Position numbers and translations under genes: made by a program. This document shows positions 1 to 12,400 of a DNA stretch of 64,000 bases, piece by piece (positions within the stretch are counted from its first letter, which is position 1; the number at the start of each line of letters is the position of its first letter). The stretch covers positions 372,001-436,000 of the forward strand of contig VXBP01009458.1 in the NCBI GenBank assembly GCA_013400115.1, written 5' to 3'. The stretch is from Rhinopomastus cyanomelas (lineage: Eukaryota > Chordata > Aves > Bucerotiformes > Rhinopomastidae). Under the pieces are notes generated by a model, which was not told where the DNA came from, ran no database searches, and was given only the letters and a program-made list of their open reading frames with translations.

Positions 1-296
1 AAGAAACCTACAAGGAGGAGAAGGTGTTAACACCAGGTACACTAACACAGGTACTTACTAAGGCAACTATCCTGCCCAGTGCCTCCACTGCAATATCTAT
101 AATCTAGGTACACACGCTTCAAATGGTCCATACCTGCTGTTAAGCTATTACTTGTACAGTTGTACTTATTTTCCCCATCAGAATTATGATAACAAGGCAA
201 ATTATATATTTCTTAAATCATGTCACAAGTTTTTGCCACTTCAGTGTTGAAATTGGTTTTAGGGAGAACAGATACATCACTTAAAACACCCCATAC
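1..296. other. NCOR1 intron after coding exon 20 (partial)
   Basis: AT-rich intronic sequence from the exon 20 donor to the window edge. Nothing further recognised. Confidence 0.7.
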
Positions 297-417
297 CATT
301 GGTGGTATGACAGCAGCTCGGTGGTGAAGTTGTTGCAGGTCCATCTGTCCTTGCTTTATTGTGGATGAAACCAGTATTGACCCAGTGGGATTCAGTAGCG
401 AGGGCTTTGACTCCCTG
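297..417 (-). CDS. NCOR1: NCOR1 coding exon 20 (residues 916-956, last in window)
   Basis: 121 nt, phase 2 in and phase 0 out. It encodes RESKPSLLNPTGSILVSS and ends HHRAAVIPPM. Donor ATG/GTATGG. The acceptor is a NAGNAG tandem, TTCAG/CAG/GGAG, so the exon may start at 417 or 414, differing by one codon. The next exon of the family is not visible in 1-296. Confidence 0.93.
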
Positions 418-3400
418 CTGAAGATACTGGGGAAAAAAAGCAGATAGAAGGGGAAAGTATCACCAAAAAGTTTAACCATCTTTAAAAACATTCAGGCAAG
501 TATGCTTCTCAACCCTGAAACCCAACACATTTAACACTCTGGACACTAGCTGGAAAATCCAGTTTGTGCTGTGTTCTGCTCCTCAGAACATCTGGCAGAA
601 CAGGCAACAGAGGCTGCTGTATTTTTGTGACACACAGAAGCACCACAAGAAATGTTCAGAATCTCTAATAGCAGAGCAGTTCCTCTATGCACAGCACTGC
701 ACGAACGCAGCCCTCCTCATAAAGAATGCTTAGAAAAAAGGAACTAGCTAGGAAGCACCAGATATATTTAGTGCACAGGAAATAAACACTAGTATTCAAT
801 AGACTGCTTTCACATGGGGGGCTGTGAAGTGAAAGATGATGTCTGAAGAGGCAGGGGTGTGCAGAAACACCAGCAGCTGCACTCTTCCGCAGACCACATG
901 CGGAACAGTGACACTGGATCCTTCTGACATTTAACATCTATCCTTAGTACCGTGTGTATATTAAGATCGCCGAGAGGCAGGGGGCACTGGCTCCGATGCT
1001 GCGCTACGGTTACATGGGGATTGCACCGACAGAACACTAGAAAGACTTCAAACATATCACTGGGGTCAGCCATCCCCCAAAAGAGAAATGGTTCCAAAAC
1101 CAGGCAGTGCTGTCCATTTACAGTCCTCTACAGTCACGTGGGTTATCCAGCATTCAGAGCCAAGTTTCCAGGGACTTGCAAGTTTGTGGGAAGGAACTGC
1201 TCACTTTGGAGAGAGAGGTCATCCATTTCTCAGGACACTTGCCTGTTAATTTACGGACACTGACTAGTATGAGTGAGAAATACTTCCACTATTCTATTAT
1301 TAACAGCCTTCAAGAGATTCACTCCTACTGACTGATATGACAGTAACTGGGTACAAGACTCCGGAGGGTTATACATGCAAGTAACCATGAAATATTAAGA
1401 ACTAACTGAAATTTCAATATTTTATACCCCACTGTGTCTGTCACCACAGACTTTTGCCATACACTGCCTTAGAAGGCCCTCCTTTTGCCTTTCCATTCAT
1501 ATTTTAAACCACATTTCCCTCTGTTGCACTTTCAGTAAAGATTCTTTAGAAATTCTTCCCTTAGCAGAAACTTAGAACAGAAAGGTCACTACTGATGATG
1601 ACAAGTTTTGGATCACTTCACTAAAACTACTTCTTGAACAATGTACTTAAGATGCTGATATTTGAACGCTAACCCTTTCAACTCACCCTTGTCTGTCGGG
1701 CTCTCCATCGACTTCCTCATCAGCACTACAGGTGGCACTTGAGTCATTATCTGAATGGGATTCTTGTCTTGCTGTATTAACTTGCTGTGACAGACTGTAG
1801 TCCATTTCCTCTGGTTCTGACTTCTCCTTGGGTTTCTCCAGCTCCCTCTCTTTGGTATCACTCTCTATTTTCACTTGAATATTCTCAGGTAGTCTCATTT
1901 CAGTCTCTACAGGTTCTACTTTGGTATGCACTGGAAGGGTAATCACAGGCTTAGCTTCAACCGGATGGCTTCGACTGTCAACCTCCATAGGCTCTTCTGC
2001 TTCGTTATTTATTTCCTCCTTAACCTGAGGCTCAGGGTTCTGACTCTCAGCCGTTGATACACTTGGGGCCGTTAAGGAGGGAGACGTGCTAGCTGCAGGT
2101 TTAATGGCAGACTCTTGTTCTGTTGTCGCCTCAGTGGTTACTTTTGTAGAAGCACTCTCAGATGGAGTTTCTTCACTTGCTTTAGCAGGTTCTGCTGGAG
2201 TTGGAGATGGAGCACTTTCTGTATCAGAACTATTTTCAGCACCTGGGGAAGAAATAGTTTTGGCATAAAGGCTCAGTGTTAATGAAATCTAACAAGGCTT
2301 TGATGAGCTGCTTCTTTAATCAAATATGTCTGCTGTCCCAAAACACAAGATGATTGCCCTGAAGAACTGACTCACAAAAAGAGAGTAACCAAAAATCAGC
2401 AGATAGGAGTTAAGGAGGGAGACTGGAACTAGAGAAACAGGACTACTTGGCTAGCTCTGACCTGACAGAGATAGCCAACTAGACTCTTGTGCATATCAGA
2501 GGCTTTGTGATTCCATCCATGATGCCACTTTGTTACAAGCTTAGAGTCAATGTTCTCAGTCCCCAAGGTGCGGCTTTAATGATTTAAACAAACACATTTT
2601 ACAGCCATCACTGGCAGGACTGGAAAAACACTGCTTTTACACAAATATCAGTAACATTTTGTAGAGATGCTGATCTGCAATTCTTGTGGAAAGTTAACAG
2701 TTCTAGTTGACTTCCTCTGTGAATCATCAGTGTTTTCTAGAAAAGTCTTCTTTGCACTGCGAAAGGTGCAAACAGCATCAACAAAGGGATACCAGTTCCA
2801 GAAGGGTATTGATTTCTGCAGTGAAGAACCTTCCTCCTCTTTCCAGCCTAGCACATGGACAATCTGCTGAATGATGCACACCGCAGCTTCAAATACACCA
2901 ACTAAAAGCCAAAATCCCCAACATTTCACCACATTCTCTCATTAGTTGTTTATGAATTCTATGGCTTATTGCTCCACAAAAGATTTGACTGATGTTGAGT
3001 GCCTACACAACCAAGACATTCAACAAACCCAACCCAACAAAAAAGCCAGCACTTGAATTTTCCTGTCTGAAGCTTTATTATCAACCAGCAGAGGTTACAT
3101 ATCTTTCGTTTAATCTGTTTCAAAACGCACAAACGTTTTGATGAAGTGCTGCCTGTTCACCCACAGGACAACAGCACAGGCAAAGCATCTCAAAATGCAA
3201 AGCAGTAACACCTCTCTAGGCTACTCAATACCAAAGAATGCTTTTTCCCCTCCAGTGAGCTCCAGCTGCTAAAATCCAGCTCTATCAGCACTTGAGAACT
3301 GCATTAAGCAGAACAGCTTTATCAGCACACAACTGGCATGAGATGCAATTCTGTTTCTGTGCACACACAGGTTCCCTTCCCAGACACGTTACCTTCACTG

Positions 3401-6400
3401 TCTTCTGGATTCTCTTCTTCATTAGATGCTTCAATATCTTCATCCTCTTGAGCTGACACAGTAGAAGCTACACTCTCACACTGCGATACATCTCGCTCCT
3501 CACGGGGCCTCCGCGAAGACTGATAAAGACAAAGGCACTGACACTGTACTGAAAGTGTGCGAGTTTAATTTCCTTTTAGATACGTTCTCATTTATCGATA
3601 TGAGGTTGAAATGAAAGAGAGGGTCTATCTTGCACAGATTCATTCACAATGTCTCACTTGTCAGGTCAGCTTTTGCTGCTGGGTACAAACCACAGGCTCA
3701 AGGTACGTTAGGGCAACAAGAGCAATAAACTGCAGCAAATAAACACCAATGCTCTTCACTTGAGCAGACTAGAATAACACGACAAAGAGTAGACCCCATA
3801 AAAGACTCAGCTTTAGAAACCCCAGAACTTTCCACTCCTGGTCTACCAATTGTCTTGCTCTGTTCAGTAAGGTTAGTGTTTATTGTGTTTCAAGGTAACT
3901 GTTCTACAGCCGTGACCGGAACTTCTACAGTTCTCTGCGGGTGAACAGATGAAGAATCCAGTTTTCAGAGCACTAAAGAATTCTTCTGGCATGAGTGTTC
4001 TATCCGACAGAAGATTTCCGAAAGCATTTTAAAACCAGCAGTGATTAGTATCACAGGTCAGTGAGCATTAGTCACCTTTTCTAGATTTATGTCACAACAT
4101 AAAAACAAGTAGCAAAGAAAACAAGCAGTTTGCTAAACAGCCTTAGTGAAGCGTGATGAATGACTTCAGAAAGATGCCAAGTTTTCCTCTGCAAATATTC
4201 AATGCCCGTTGCACTTACCTTTTGTTTGTGTTGCTGGAGGAGGCTGTCCAGATTGTGTCTCCTTTTATAGTTGAAGTAGAAGTTCTTGCACTGAGCTTCA
4301 CTTTTCGTCCCAACCATTTTGGCAATCGCTGCCCAGTTTCGTCCGTGTTCCACTAGGCCTGTCCAAACGTGCAAGAACCAATAGTTACCACAGTAAGTAG
4401 TTCAGCTGCCCAAACCCAAATACATGGAACACCAATGCCCGTGGCAAGGGAAGATACAGAAGTACTGCTGACCTTAAGGGTGCTCTCACTGTAACAGTGT
4501 CTTTGATAACTGCCATGTCAGCCTGAAGGGCTGTTTATAAAGCCTTCAAACTTAATCCTTTGCTTAACTCTTGGTAAGTTTGGAAATAGAGTTATCCAGA
4601 ATTAAGTCAAAAGCTCTGCAAGGTTTACCTTTCTTAGCAACTTCCATTTCTTCTTCCGTCCAGCGGGATGTCTCCACAGGCTCTGTGGAAGCTGAAGGAG
4701 AAACCAAGACACTGATCAGAGAAAAAAAGTCACTGCTCAGACTATTATGGCACCAATCATGCGTCCCACACTCAACTCATCTATTTACATGAAGGCACGT
4801 TCAAGTCACTTTGCCTTCTTCCCACTGACAAGAGCAGCTTTCAAATTTCCGTTAAACCATGTCAAGAGATACAGCAGGAACCACCACAACCTCTGCAGAG
4901 CTAACTGTTGAAGCTCTTCTTCCTACAAATCTGATTAATTGTATGTCAAGAAAGATTTGTAAGTAACTTAGACATATTTACTATCATTAAAATTCACCAT
5001 AATTTACATTTCTAAATGGCATTAAGATGCAACAGCCTCCATGTCCTTTTCATAAAGCCTGCCATTATTCTCAGCATATGGCCTGGACCCTTCAACAACT
5101 TCCACTAACACACAACAGAAGTAGGACACTAGAAAGCATCCCATCCACTGAAAAGCTATTCTGGATTTTCCACAAAAACCCACCAAAATGATTTAAAAAA
5201 GAAAACCAAAAGCAAAGCCCACTATTGACTTAGTCTATGTGCTGACAATACCAACTGAGTAAGAAGGTCTACCACAATCTCTGATCAGTCGTGAACCATT
5301 TGCCCTCTTACTCTGTTCTTTAGGAGATGCAGAACGTCTGAGCAACAGAAGAGTTACTACAAATTCTAGAAGAGCAGCTGCCTGTAACTACCCAGCTGAA
5401 GGAGCGGGAAACTTTGCCATAGCAGAGCACTGCAAGAGAGGGGGAAAAAAGAAAGCCTGTCCTACCATCCAGGATAATTTACTAGCCACAAGGTATTATT
5501 CTGTTTGCTAGGATTTCTGTACCACCACAACTTATCCCGCCTTTTCAGAAATGAAGTTGGAGATCACAGTCTTTTTAACCACAGATGCCAAACAGCAACA
5601 CTTGCTTTTAAAGAAGTCTTTTGCCATCTAATACAGAAACAACAAAATAACCCAACTCCCTAGGATCTATTTCAGATTATGAAACTCCCTAAAAACTCAA
5701 ATACCAGGCCTACTTATTGAACAACCTCTGTGAGCTACAGCCTCCAAGTCAGTCTGCGTCAAAGGCATTGAGATCTCTACAGTTCCATCATTAACTCTGC
5801 AATGAGAGAACCACAGAAAGGCTGACCTGCTGTTTATTCCCCTCCACGCGGTTCTAACAGAGTCACACTTGTGCAGGTTAGTTCCTGCTAACGCAGCCCC
5901 AAAATGATGAGCAGGTCTAAGAATAAAGATGGAATGCTAAATGAAAGAAAGTGCACTGCATGGTAAGAAAACAGCCTCATGTCTGTGAAGGGCTTCATGA
6001 CCAGATGAGACCCCAAGTATCCTATAAACTCTACTCACAAGGTTCTGGTGGGGGTGGAAGAGGGGGTGGTGGTTCTTCAGTGGCTGCAGCTGCAGCAGCA
6101 TTTGCTTGTGCAGCTTCATTTGTCATCGATCTGGTGATTCTGCCCTTACGACGACCTTGACTATTGGCAGTTTTTCGGCCCCTAGGAGCAGTCTGCTCCC
6201 TTTCCTCTGTTTCCTCTGGTGCAACCTCAGTTTTGTCCTTTTCTTTGGTATTGTCTCTGGGAGTAGTTAAAACAGAATTCAGACACGTTCAGATAACCAT
6301 TATGGGCAGACATTCCTCAATATCAATGATTTAAAAACCTCTATGCGAACAACAAACTAAACCCAAAACTCCCCAAACCCAAAGGATGCTTCAGTGAAAC

Positions 6401-9400
6401 AGAATTCACTTACTGCCCACGGGAGATGTCAGGGAACAACATTATTTATATATGATATTCTCAACTTCAAAGCAAACACAAACAAAGCAAAACACCCAAC
6501 ATGACATGAAGATTATTACATGCATATAAAATTAATTCCATGGCCTTCTCCACCAGCCTTATTGCTTCAGCAAAACAGAGAAATTCTCATGTCCAAACCC
6601 ATTATTTACTGAGCAAAACCTAACCCAAACAGGAACTGTTTGCAGTCTAGATTTCACTGTCAGGCCACTGCAAACCACGCTCTGATGGCTGTAAAAAACA
6701 GCCATCAAGGGTGAATTAGTACATTTTCAGTACGCAAACTTACTTAGACTCCTCCTTTTCATCCTTTTCCTCCTCATCTTTCTTTTCCTCCTCTTTTTTC
6801 TCTGCTTTTTCTGCTTTTTCCTCTTCTACCTTTTCTTCTACTTTTTCTTCTTGAGAAGGACGAGCAATTTGTTGCTGAAATGAGATTTACAAATTACAAC
6901 AACCTGGTCACACAAAAGTGCAGCAACTTGTATTTAGAGCAGTACAAACACTGATACAGCCCTGCCTCCCACTTGATGAGCATTCAAACTACAGTCACTG
7001 CACGTGAGCCAACATAAAACACCTCTGCCAGCACCTGTAACACCTAGGCCCACCATGAAACCCTAACAACCGCTACGTCCCAGGCCTTATCCCACAGACT
7101 TCAGCAGCCCCTTTGCTACAGAGCGTGCAGTTTCTGTGTGTTGGCTGCGTATTCTTGGTACCTCTCGATTTATTTTCTCTTACATTTCTCCTGGCCAGCT
7201 GCCCTGTTCCCATGAGGCATTTTTTTTCATAAATCACACGGAGGGAAGGTAGTGGCTTCTTTTGCAGCACGCGCACAGAGCTGACAATGTACCCACGTCC
7301 ACGAATGCGTGTGCCGGTGGATGCCACACGACGAGTGAACAGCAGCGCTCTAAAAGCAGTTGGAGAGGTCTGACCAACATCTTGTGTAGTGGTGCTGCTG
7401 CTCCTCTCAAATTTTATTTTTAACGTTGTCCATTTTAAAACAGAGTAACCTGATAGCTTACGACTTGGAAGCAGAACATCTTGCAGCATGAAAATCGTCA
7501 TCGACCCTAAGCCACCTTTTTCAAAACACTAGTTACAAATCAGGAAATAGACTTGTTCAAAAAACAGGGTAAGGAAATTTAGATTTTTTTCCAGGGAGTC
7601 TAGAGAAAGAAAATTATAGCCTAGAACTATTGTTTTTTAAAACTACGGTCTTTTACCGAGACGATAGTTTCACAAAGCACTTTAAGAACTGGCCAGTGAC
7701 AGAGCAATCACCACTACCCCTACTATCATAAGGAAAACAGCACAAGGTCCTCTCTCTGCATTCGCTGTTAAGGGACTGCTGCTCCTTATCTTTCAGAGCA
7801 ATCCCAATGACCAACCACGTGCAACACTATCTCGTTTTAGAAAGCATGTAAACTTGATTCAAACTTTCCAGAAGACACAATCTGCTTCAAACAGGAATAA
7901 ACAAGAGAAGTGTTTGTTACTTAATGGGATCACACAGAATTACCTTAAATGATCCAATACAGCTGCTAAAATAACTTTTTTTTTAAAGTAAGAAAAAGGT
8001 TGTGGGGCATTGTTTGTTGCAATTCATTTTTCTCAAAAAGAAATCTATCAGAAGTAGCTTTGGTATTCCCTGTCTGACTTAATGGTTAGAGGCAGCCTAG
8101 CATCAGACAAGCCAAGTATTCTGTGATGCTTTGAGAAAGTGTAAGAATGACAGTGCTCACATAGGGCAAAGGGAAAAAGGACTGTACTGGGCACCACAGG
8201 GCAAGAGTGAGGCAAGAAAGGCTGAGGCTGCAGGCGAGGTTTTACAGTGGGCAGGACTCCAGTTAAAGGCAATGGGAAAGGGAGGAGGTACAGAGAGCTC
8301 TCTTCCTCCCCACTGAAAATAGATCAGTTTATTTTAAAATGTGTGATTTCAGTTTAAATTCTGCCTTAAATATGTTATCATAAGAAAGTACAGAACATAA
8401 GGGGGAGGGGGAGAGTTGGATACGGCCACACAGAGGGAACCATCCAGGAGTTTGTATTGAAGGGCTTAAAAGGGTTAAACAAGCCCTCTCCAGTCCATCC
8501 AGTCGCCCATTCAGAACAACTGCACCACCAGACACCCTTCACTCAAATTTAGGGTGTGCAGAACCGACTTCTTTCTTACCATTAGACTCTACAAGTCAGC
8601 TTCAAAAAGCAAACACATGTAATATGTACTTGAAGCTGCCTTTCAAAGCAGCACTCGAAGTACACTCAGCCATTCATGGAAAGACAAGACAGAACTATGA
8701 GGCTGCCTTTCTAGGACTTCACAAACTCAGGTTTCAAAGTCCACTGAAAAAGTCCTCAAAACAGGTTTTTCTTTTCCAGAGAGGACACAACCTCCCAGTA
8801 AGTGTAGCAGCAGGTGTCACTGTTTCACTAACAAAACTGAGGCTATAAAGTCTCAAAAAGAACTTGGTTTTGACATTTCAACAATGCGAACTGGAGCAGA
8901 AAACCCAAACACTAACCACTACCATCTCACTGCAAGTTATTAGCATTTAAGAGGCTGAAATTACTTGGCCATGCAAAAACTTCCTCCAAGTAAGATGTCA
9001 GAGACAAGCTAAGATACAATGATTTCCATTGCACTAGAGAGATTGTTCTCAAAAGCAAGGAGTTAAAAATGTGTTTTCAGAAGAAAGGAAAAGAAAAAAA
9101 ACCCTAAATTCTCTTATGTCTAATCTATTCACCAAACAGCTGCTGAAAAGTCTCACTTCTTTTGGCCTGGCTAACTTCACATCACACTGTAAATAGCAGG
9201 GTTCTCCATTTCAGAGTGAATTTATTTAACATGCATAATCAATAGGTCAAGTGCAGGTTAAACACAAACCTTAAAACAGTTGAAGCCTCGGTCAGCGACG
9301 TACCTGCACATTCATCCGGTGATTAGAACTTTTGCTATCCAGGCAATGGGGACGGGCTTTAACCCAGGGTACGATCCAAAAGGACAAAACCCCACACCAG

Positions 9401-12400
9401 CAGCAACATCACACAGCGGCGGCAGAGGCTGCCTGACCCAGCAACGTGCTTATTCCAGGAAATTGTGTCATTCTGCCACTTAAGCTGCCTACAGCAGAGT
9501 TGCCCATCTCACATACAACCTTCTAATCTCACCGGAGTCACCAGAGGTAATCCCCACTTGCTCAGCTTGATTGGCCGTCACAGACATGCAGCAAATTTCT
9601 GTCTAGTCAGATCACTGGGCTGTGCCACCTGCTGCGGAGCCACCGGCCTGAGCCACACACACACACACAGTTCTGCTGAGCAGGCAGCCCCAGAACAGAA
9701 ATGCCCTGCACTGATTGCTGCTTCGCTACCATGTTCCAGCAGAAAACTTTACTCGGAGAGAATCTTCTTCGAAAGGAGTTGATGAAGGAATTGCCTATCC
9801 TCAAGGGAGAAGCATTGTGTAGCTGTGCTTTCTCCCAATACTGGATTAAAAACTTTATCATTTAAAAAGTCACATTTGGCAGACACTTTAGTCACCTCTG
9901 TGGCCATTCTGGAAGGGTTTAGGTAGCATTTTATACAAAGCCATTTTTAGACCTGTTTGAGGACAAGAATGTTACCAGAATTTGAGGAGCCTGACATCTC
10001 TTAACTCAACTTAACCCACCATGTAGCTTCTCTGAAGGAAAAGCCCCCACACTGAAACTTGAGTCCAGTTGTACTCCCTGCATTCTCTGGAGGATTTCAA
10101 CATCATTACCGTGATTAATACCTTCTCTGCTGCAATATTCCCCGTTTGCCTTCTAATCTACAAAAATATACCCACTATTAAGAGTTTAAGCTGAAGCACC
10201 TGTTACTGGCATGAGCAGGTCTTTGAGCATGTCGTAAACCTTACAGGACTTGTGTTTGCCAACCAACAAGGAAGTTTCAGGTTGCTGCTCAAGAGATATG
10301 AAAAATATCAGCTTCAAACAAAGCTGGGGTGCAGGGGAGAGAAGGAGGAGGAACTGCATTCTGCAGCCGTTGAGATAAACGTTCTGGCAAGCAAGGCGGT
10401 TCAACACTCTCAGGTTCTTTTTCTTACTAGCTGTTACAGACGCTGCTAATTAATAAAATTAAGAAACTTACTACAGTGTTACTAAACACACCAACTACAC
10501 TATTGCTGAATTTTAAACTTCCAGAAATGGTAACATTTCCCATGTAGAAAGCTTTGAGGATTTCTTCAAGTTAAAGAAAATCTTCTCAGCTTTTGCGTGT
10601 TATCTAAGGAAAGCAAATCATTAATGGATTGAGAAATCCAGCCAGTCCTACCAGGAATTCTACTAGTTCCAATGATCTAAAGTTTAACAATGTTGATAGA
10701 AGTTCCTAACTGTGCACTTGTCTATCTCCAAACGTACAGCTACACTGCACTAGAGCCTGAGGCAGTTCTGTCTCCCCAGCTCTTGGAACAGCTGCAGAAC
10801 AGCATCAGCTCGCCGTGTGGATACCCACTATGATCACAGCAGTCTCATTGTACACTGGAATACGAAACTGAGCCACTTAAACCAGCAGCATTATCTGCGT
10901 TTAGCGGGCACAGCGACTGTCTACATTTTGGACAATCTCATTTATTTCTTCTTTGTATTTGCCATACATCCAGTTCACAATGAGTCAGAGCAGCAGCTCT
11001 AACTAAATCCCACGCACAGCAAAACTGACCTTATCCCAAGCAATCCATATTTTGAGAAGAACAGACAAGTAAATCTTCTGTGATACAATCTCTTCTCTTA
11101 GAGCTCCAGACCATAATTTAAAAGCTTCAAGTGCAACAGCACAACACTATGACTGTTTGTGGCAAACAGGCTCAACTGTCTGCAGCAGTTCTCTCTAAAT
11201 ACGTATCACAAATGAGATTCTTAGCGTGACCCTCAGAAAACGTACAGTATTTGAAAGGGATTCACATCACCTGAAGTGGAACATTTACTGCTTTGCAGTT
11301 CAGTACATTTTCTCTTTAGGATTGCTGCTGACTACATACAATAACCCATAAGTCTTCAGATTTTTAAGGGCTGCACATTTCTACACCCTTAAATTGGAGA
11401 AGTTCTTCCTCGTCCACCTCCATCAAGGTTCAGTTCCAACAGAGCACATCACACCTACACTGGTTTCTAGCTGTTAAATTCATTTTATGGATAAACAGTC
11501 CAAAGACCTGCAGGCTTTGTTGTTACACCTAGTACTCTGGTCTTTATTTCATACCTGACCTTCTTTCTTAAAGTGTTGTCACTAACACAGCTTTTGTTGT
11601 GTTTTAAGTACTTCCTAAATACCTGACAGATGCAAGGGGAAATCAGAAAGGGAAGAGCAGGGAACACGTTCAGTGAACACACAGAACTCCTCCTACTTTC
11701 TTTAACAAAGGCAAGTCTAAAGTTCCCTTTTTTGTTGTTGTTTTCCAACGTCCACTTTAACCCTGGTAGCACAGGAAACATTTATGTGCTTTTTGTACAT
11801 AAGAAATTGTTCTTTTCTCCTCTCAAAACTTCCAAAGACACTTCCTGACGTAGCAGAATTTTTCATTCATGTGCATTAAATCAGTCTTTCTCCTTGCTAT
11901 GAAGTTCCAGACTGAGCCTGACCAGCAATAAAGATCAGTACTAATTTCTGCTTTTCGACAAACAGTGGCATTATGAAGTGATTATGTTTTTTCCACTACA
12001 AGTCACACGCCAAACCTAATTCCTGTTGGCCCCCACACAAGATTTAATGATAGACTGAATCTCAATGTCTATGGCAGAGCTCCCGAATAAACTGAATTAT
12101 GATATTAAAGGTCACAAAAGTGCAACGGAAAGATACTCTTTTTCCTTCCCCCTGCTCTGCATGCAGTCTACCTGCTGTACTGGATGCAATGACCACTGTA
12201 AATATGAGACTAAAGTAACAACACTCAAGTGAAGAGCAAATGTAAGATACCTGGTTTCTTCCTCTGCGTTTACCGTAATTCCTTCTCACAAGAGCTTTAT
12301 AATTTTCATTTTTCTTGGTCAAATAATAATATAACACACAGTCGGGAACATTCTAAAGGGAAAATGAATTAAAACACTTCATTAGGTTTTGCTCCTATTA

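Noticed and set aside
7180..7240. Weak resemblance of one frame to small SERF/ZNF706-type proteins
   Set aside because: Only a few residues after an ATG match, followed by a stop; not above chance.
7182..7508. Cryptic NCOR1 cassette exon (acceptor TTAG at about 7509, donor GTAAGA at about 7181)
   Set aside because: Entering in phase 0 from coding exon 13 it meets a stop (GGT CGA TGA) at once, so it would not encode protein.
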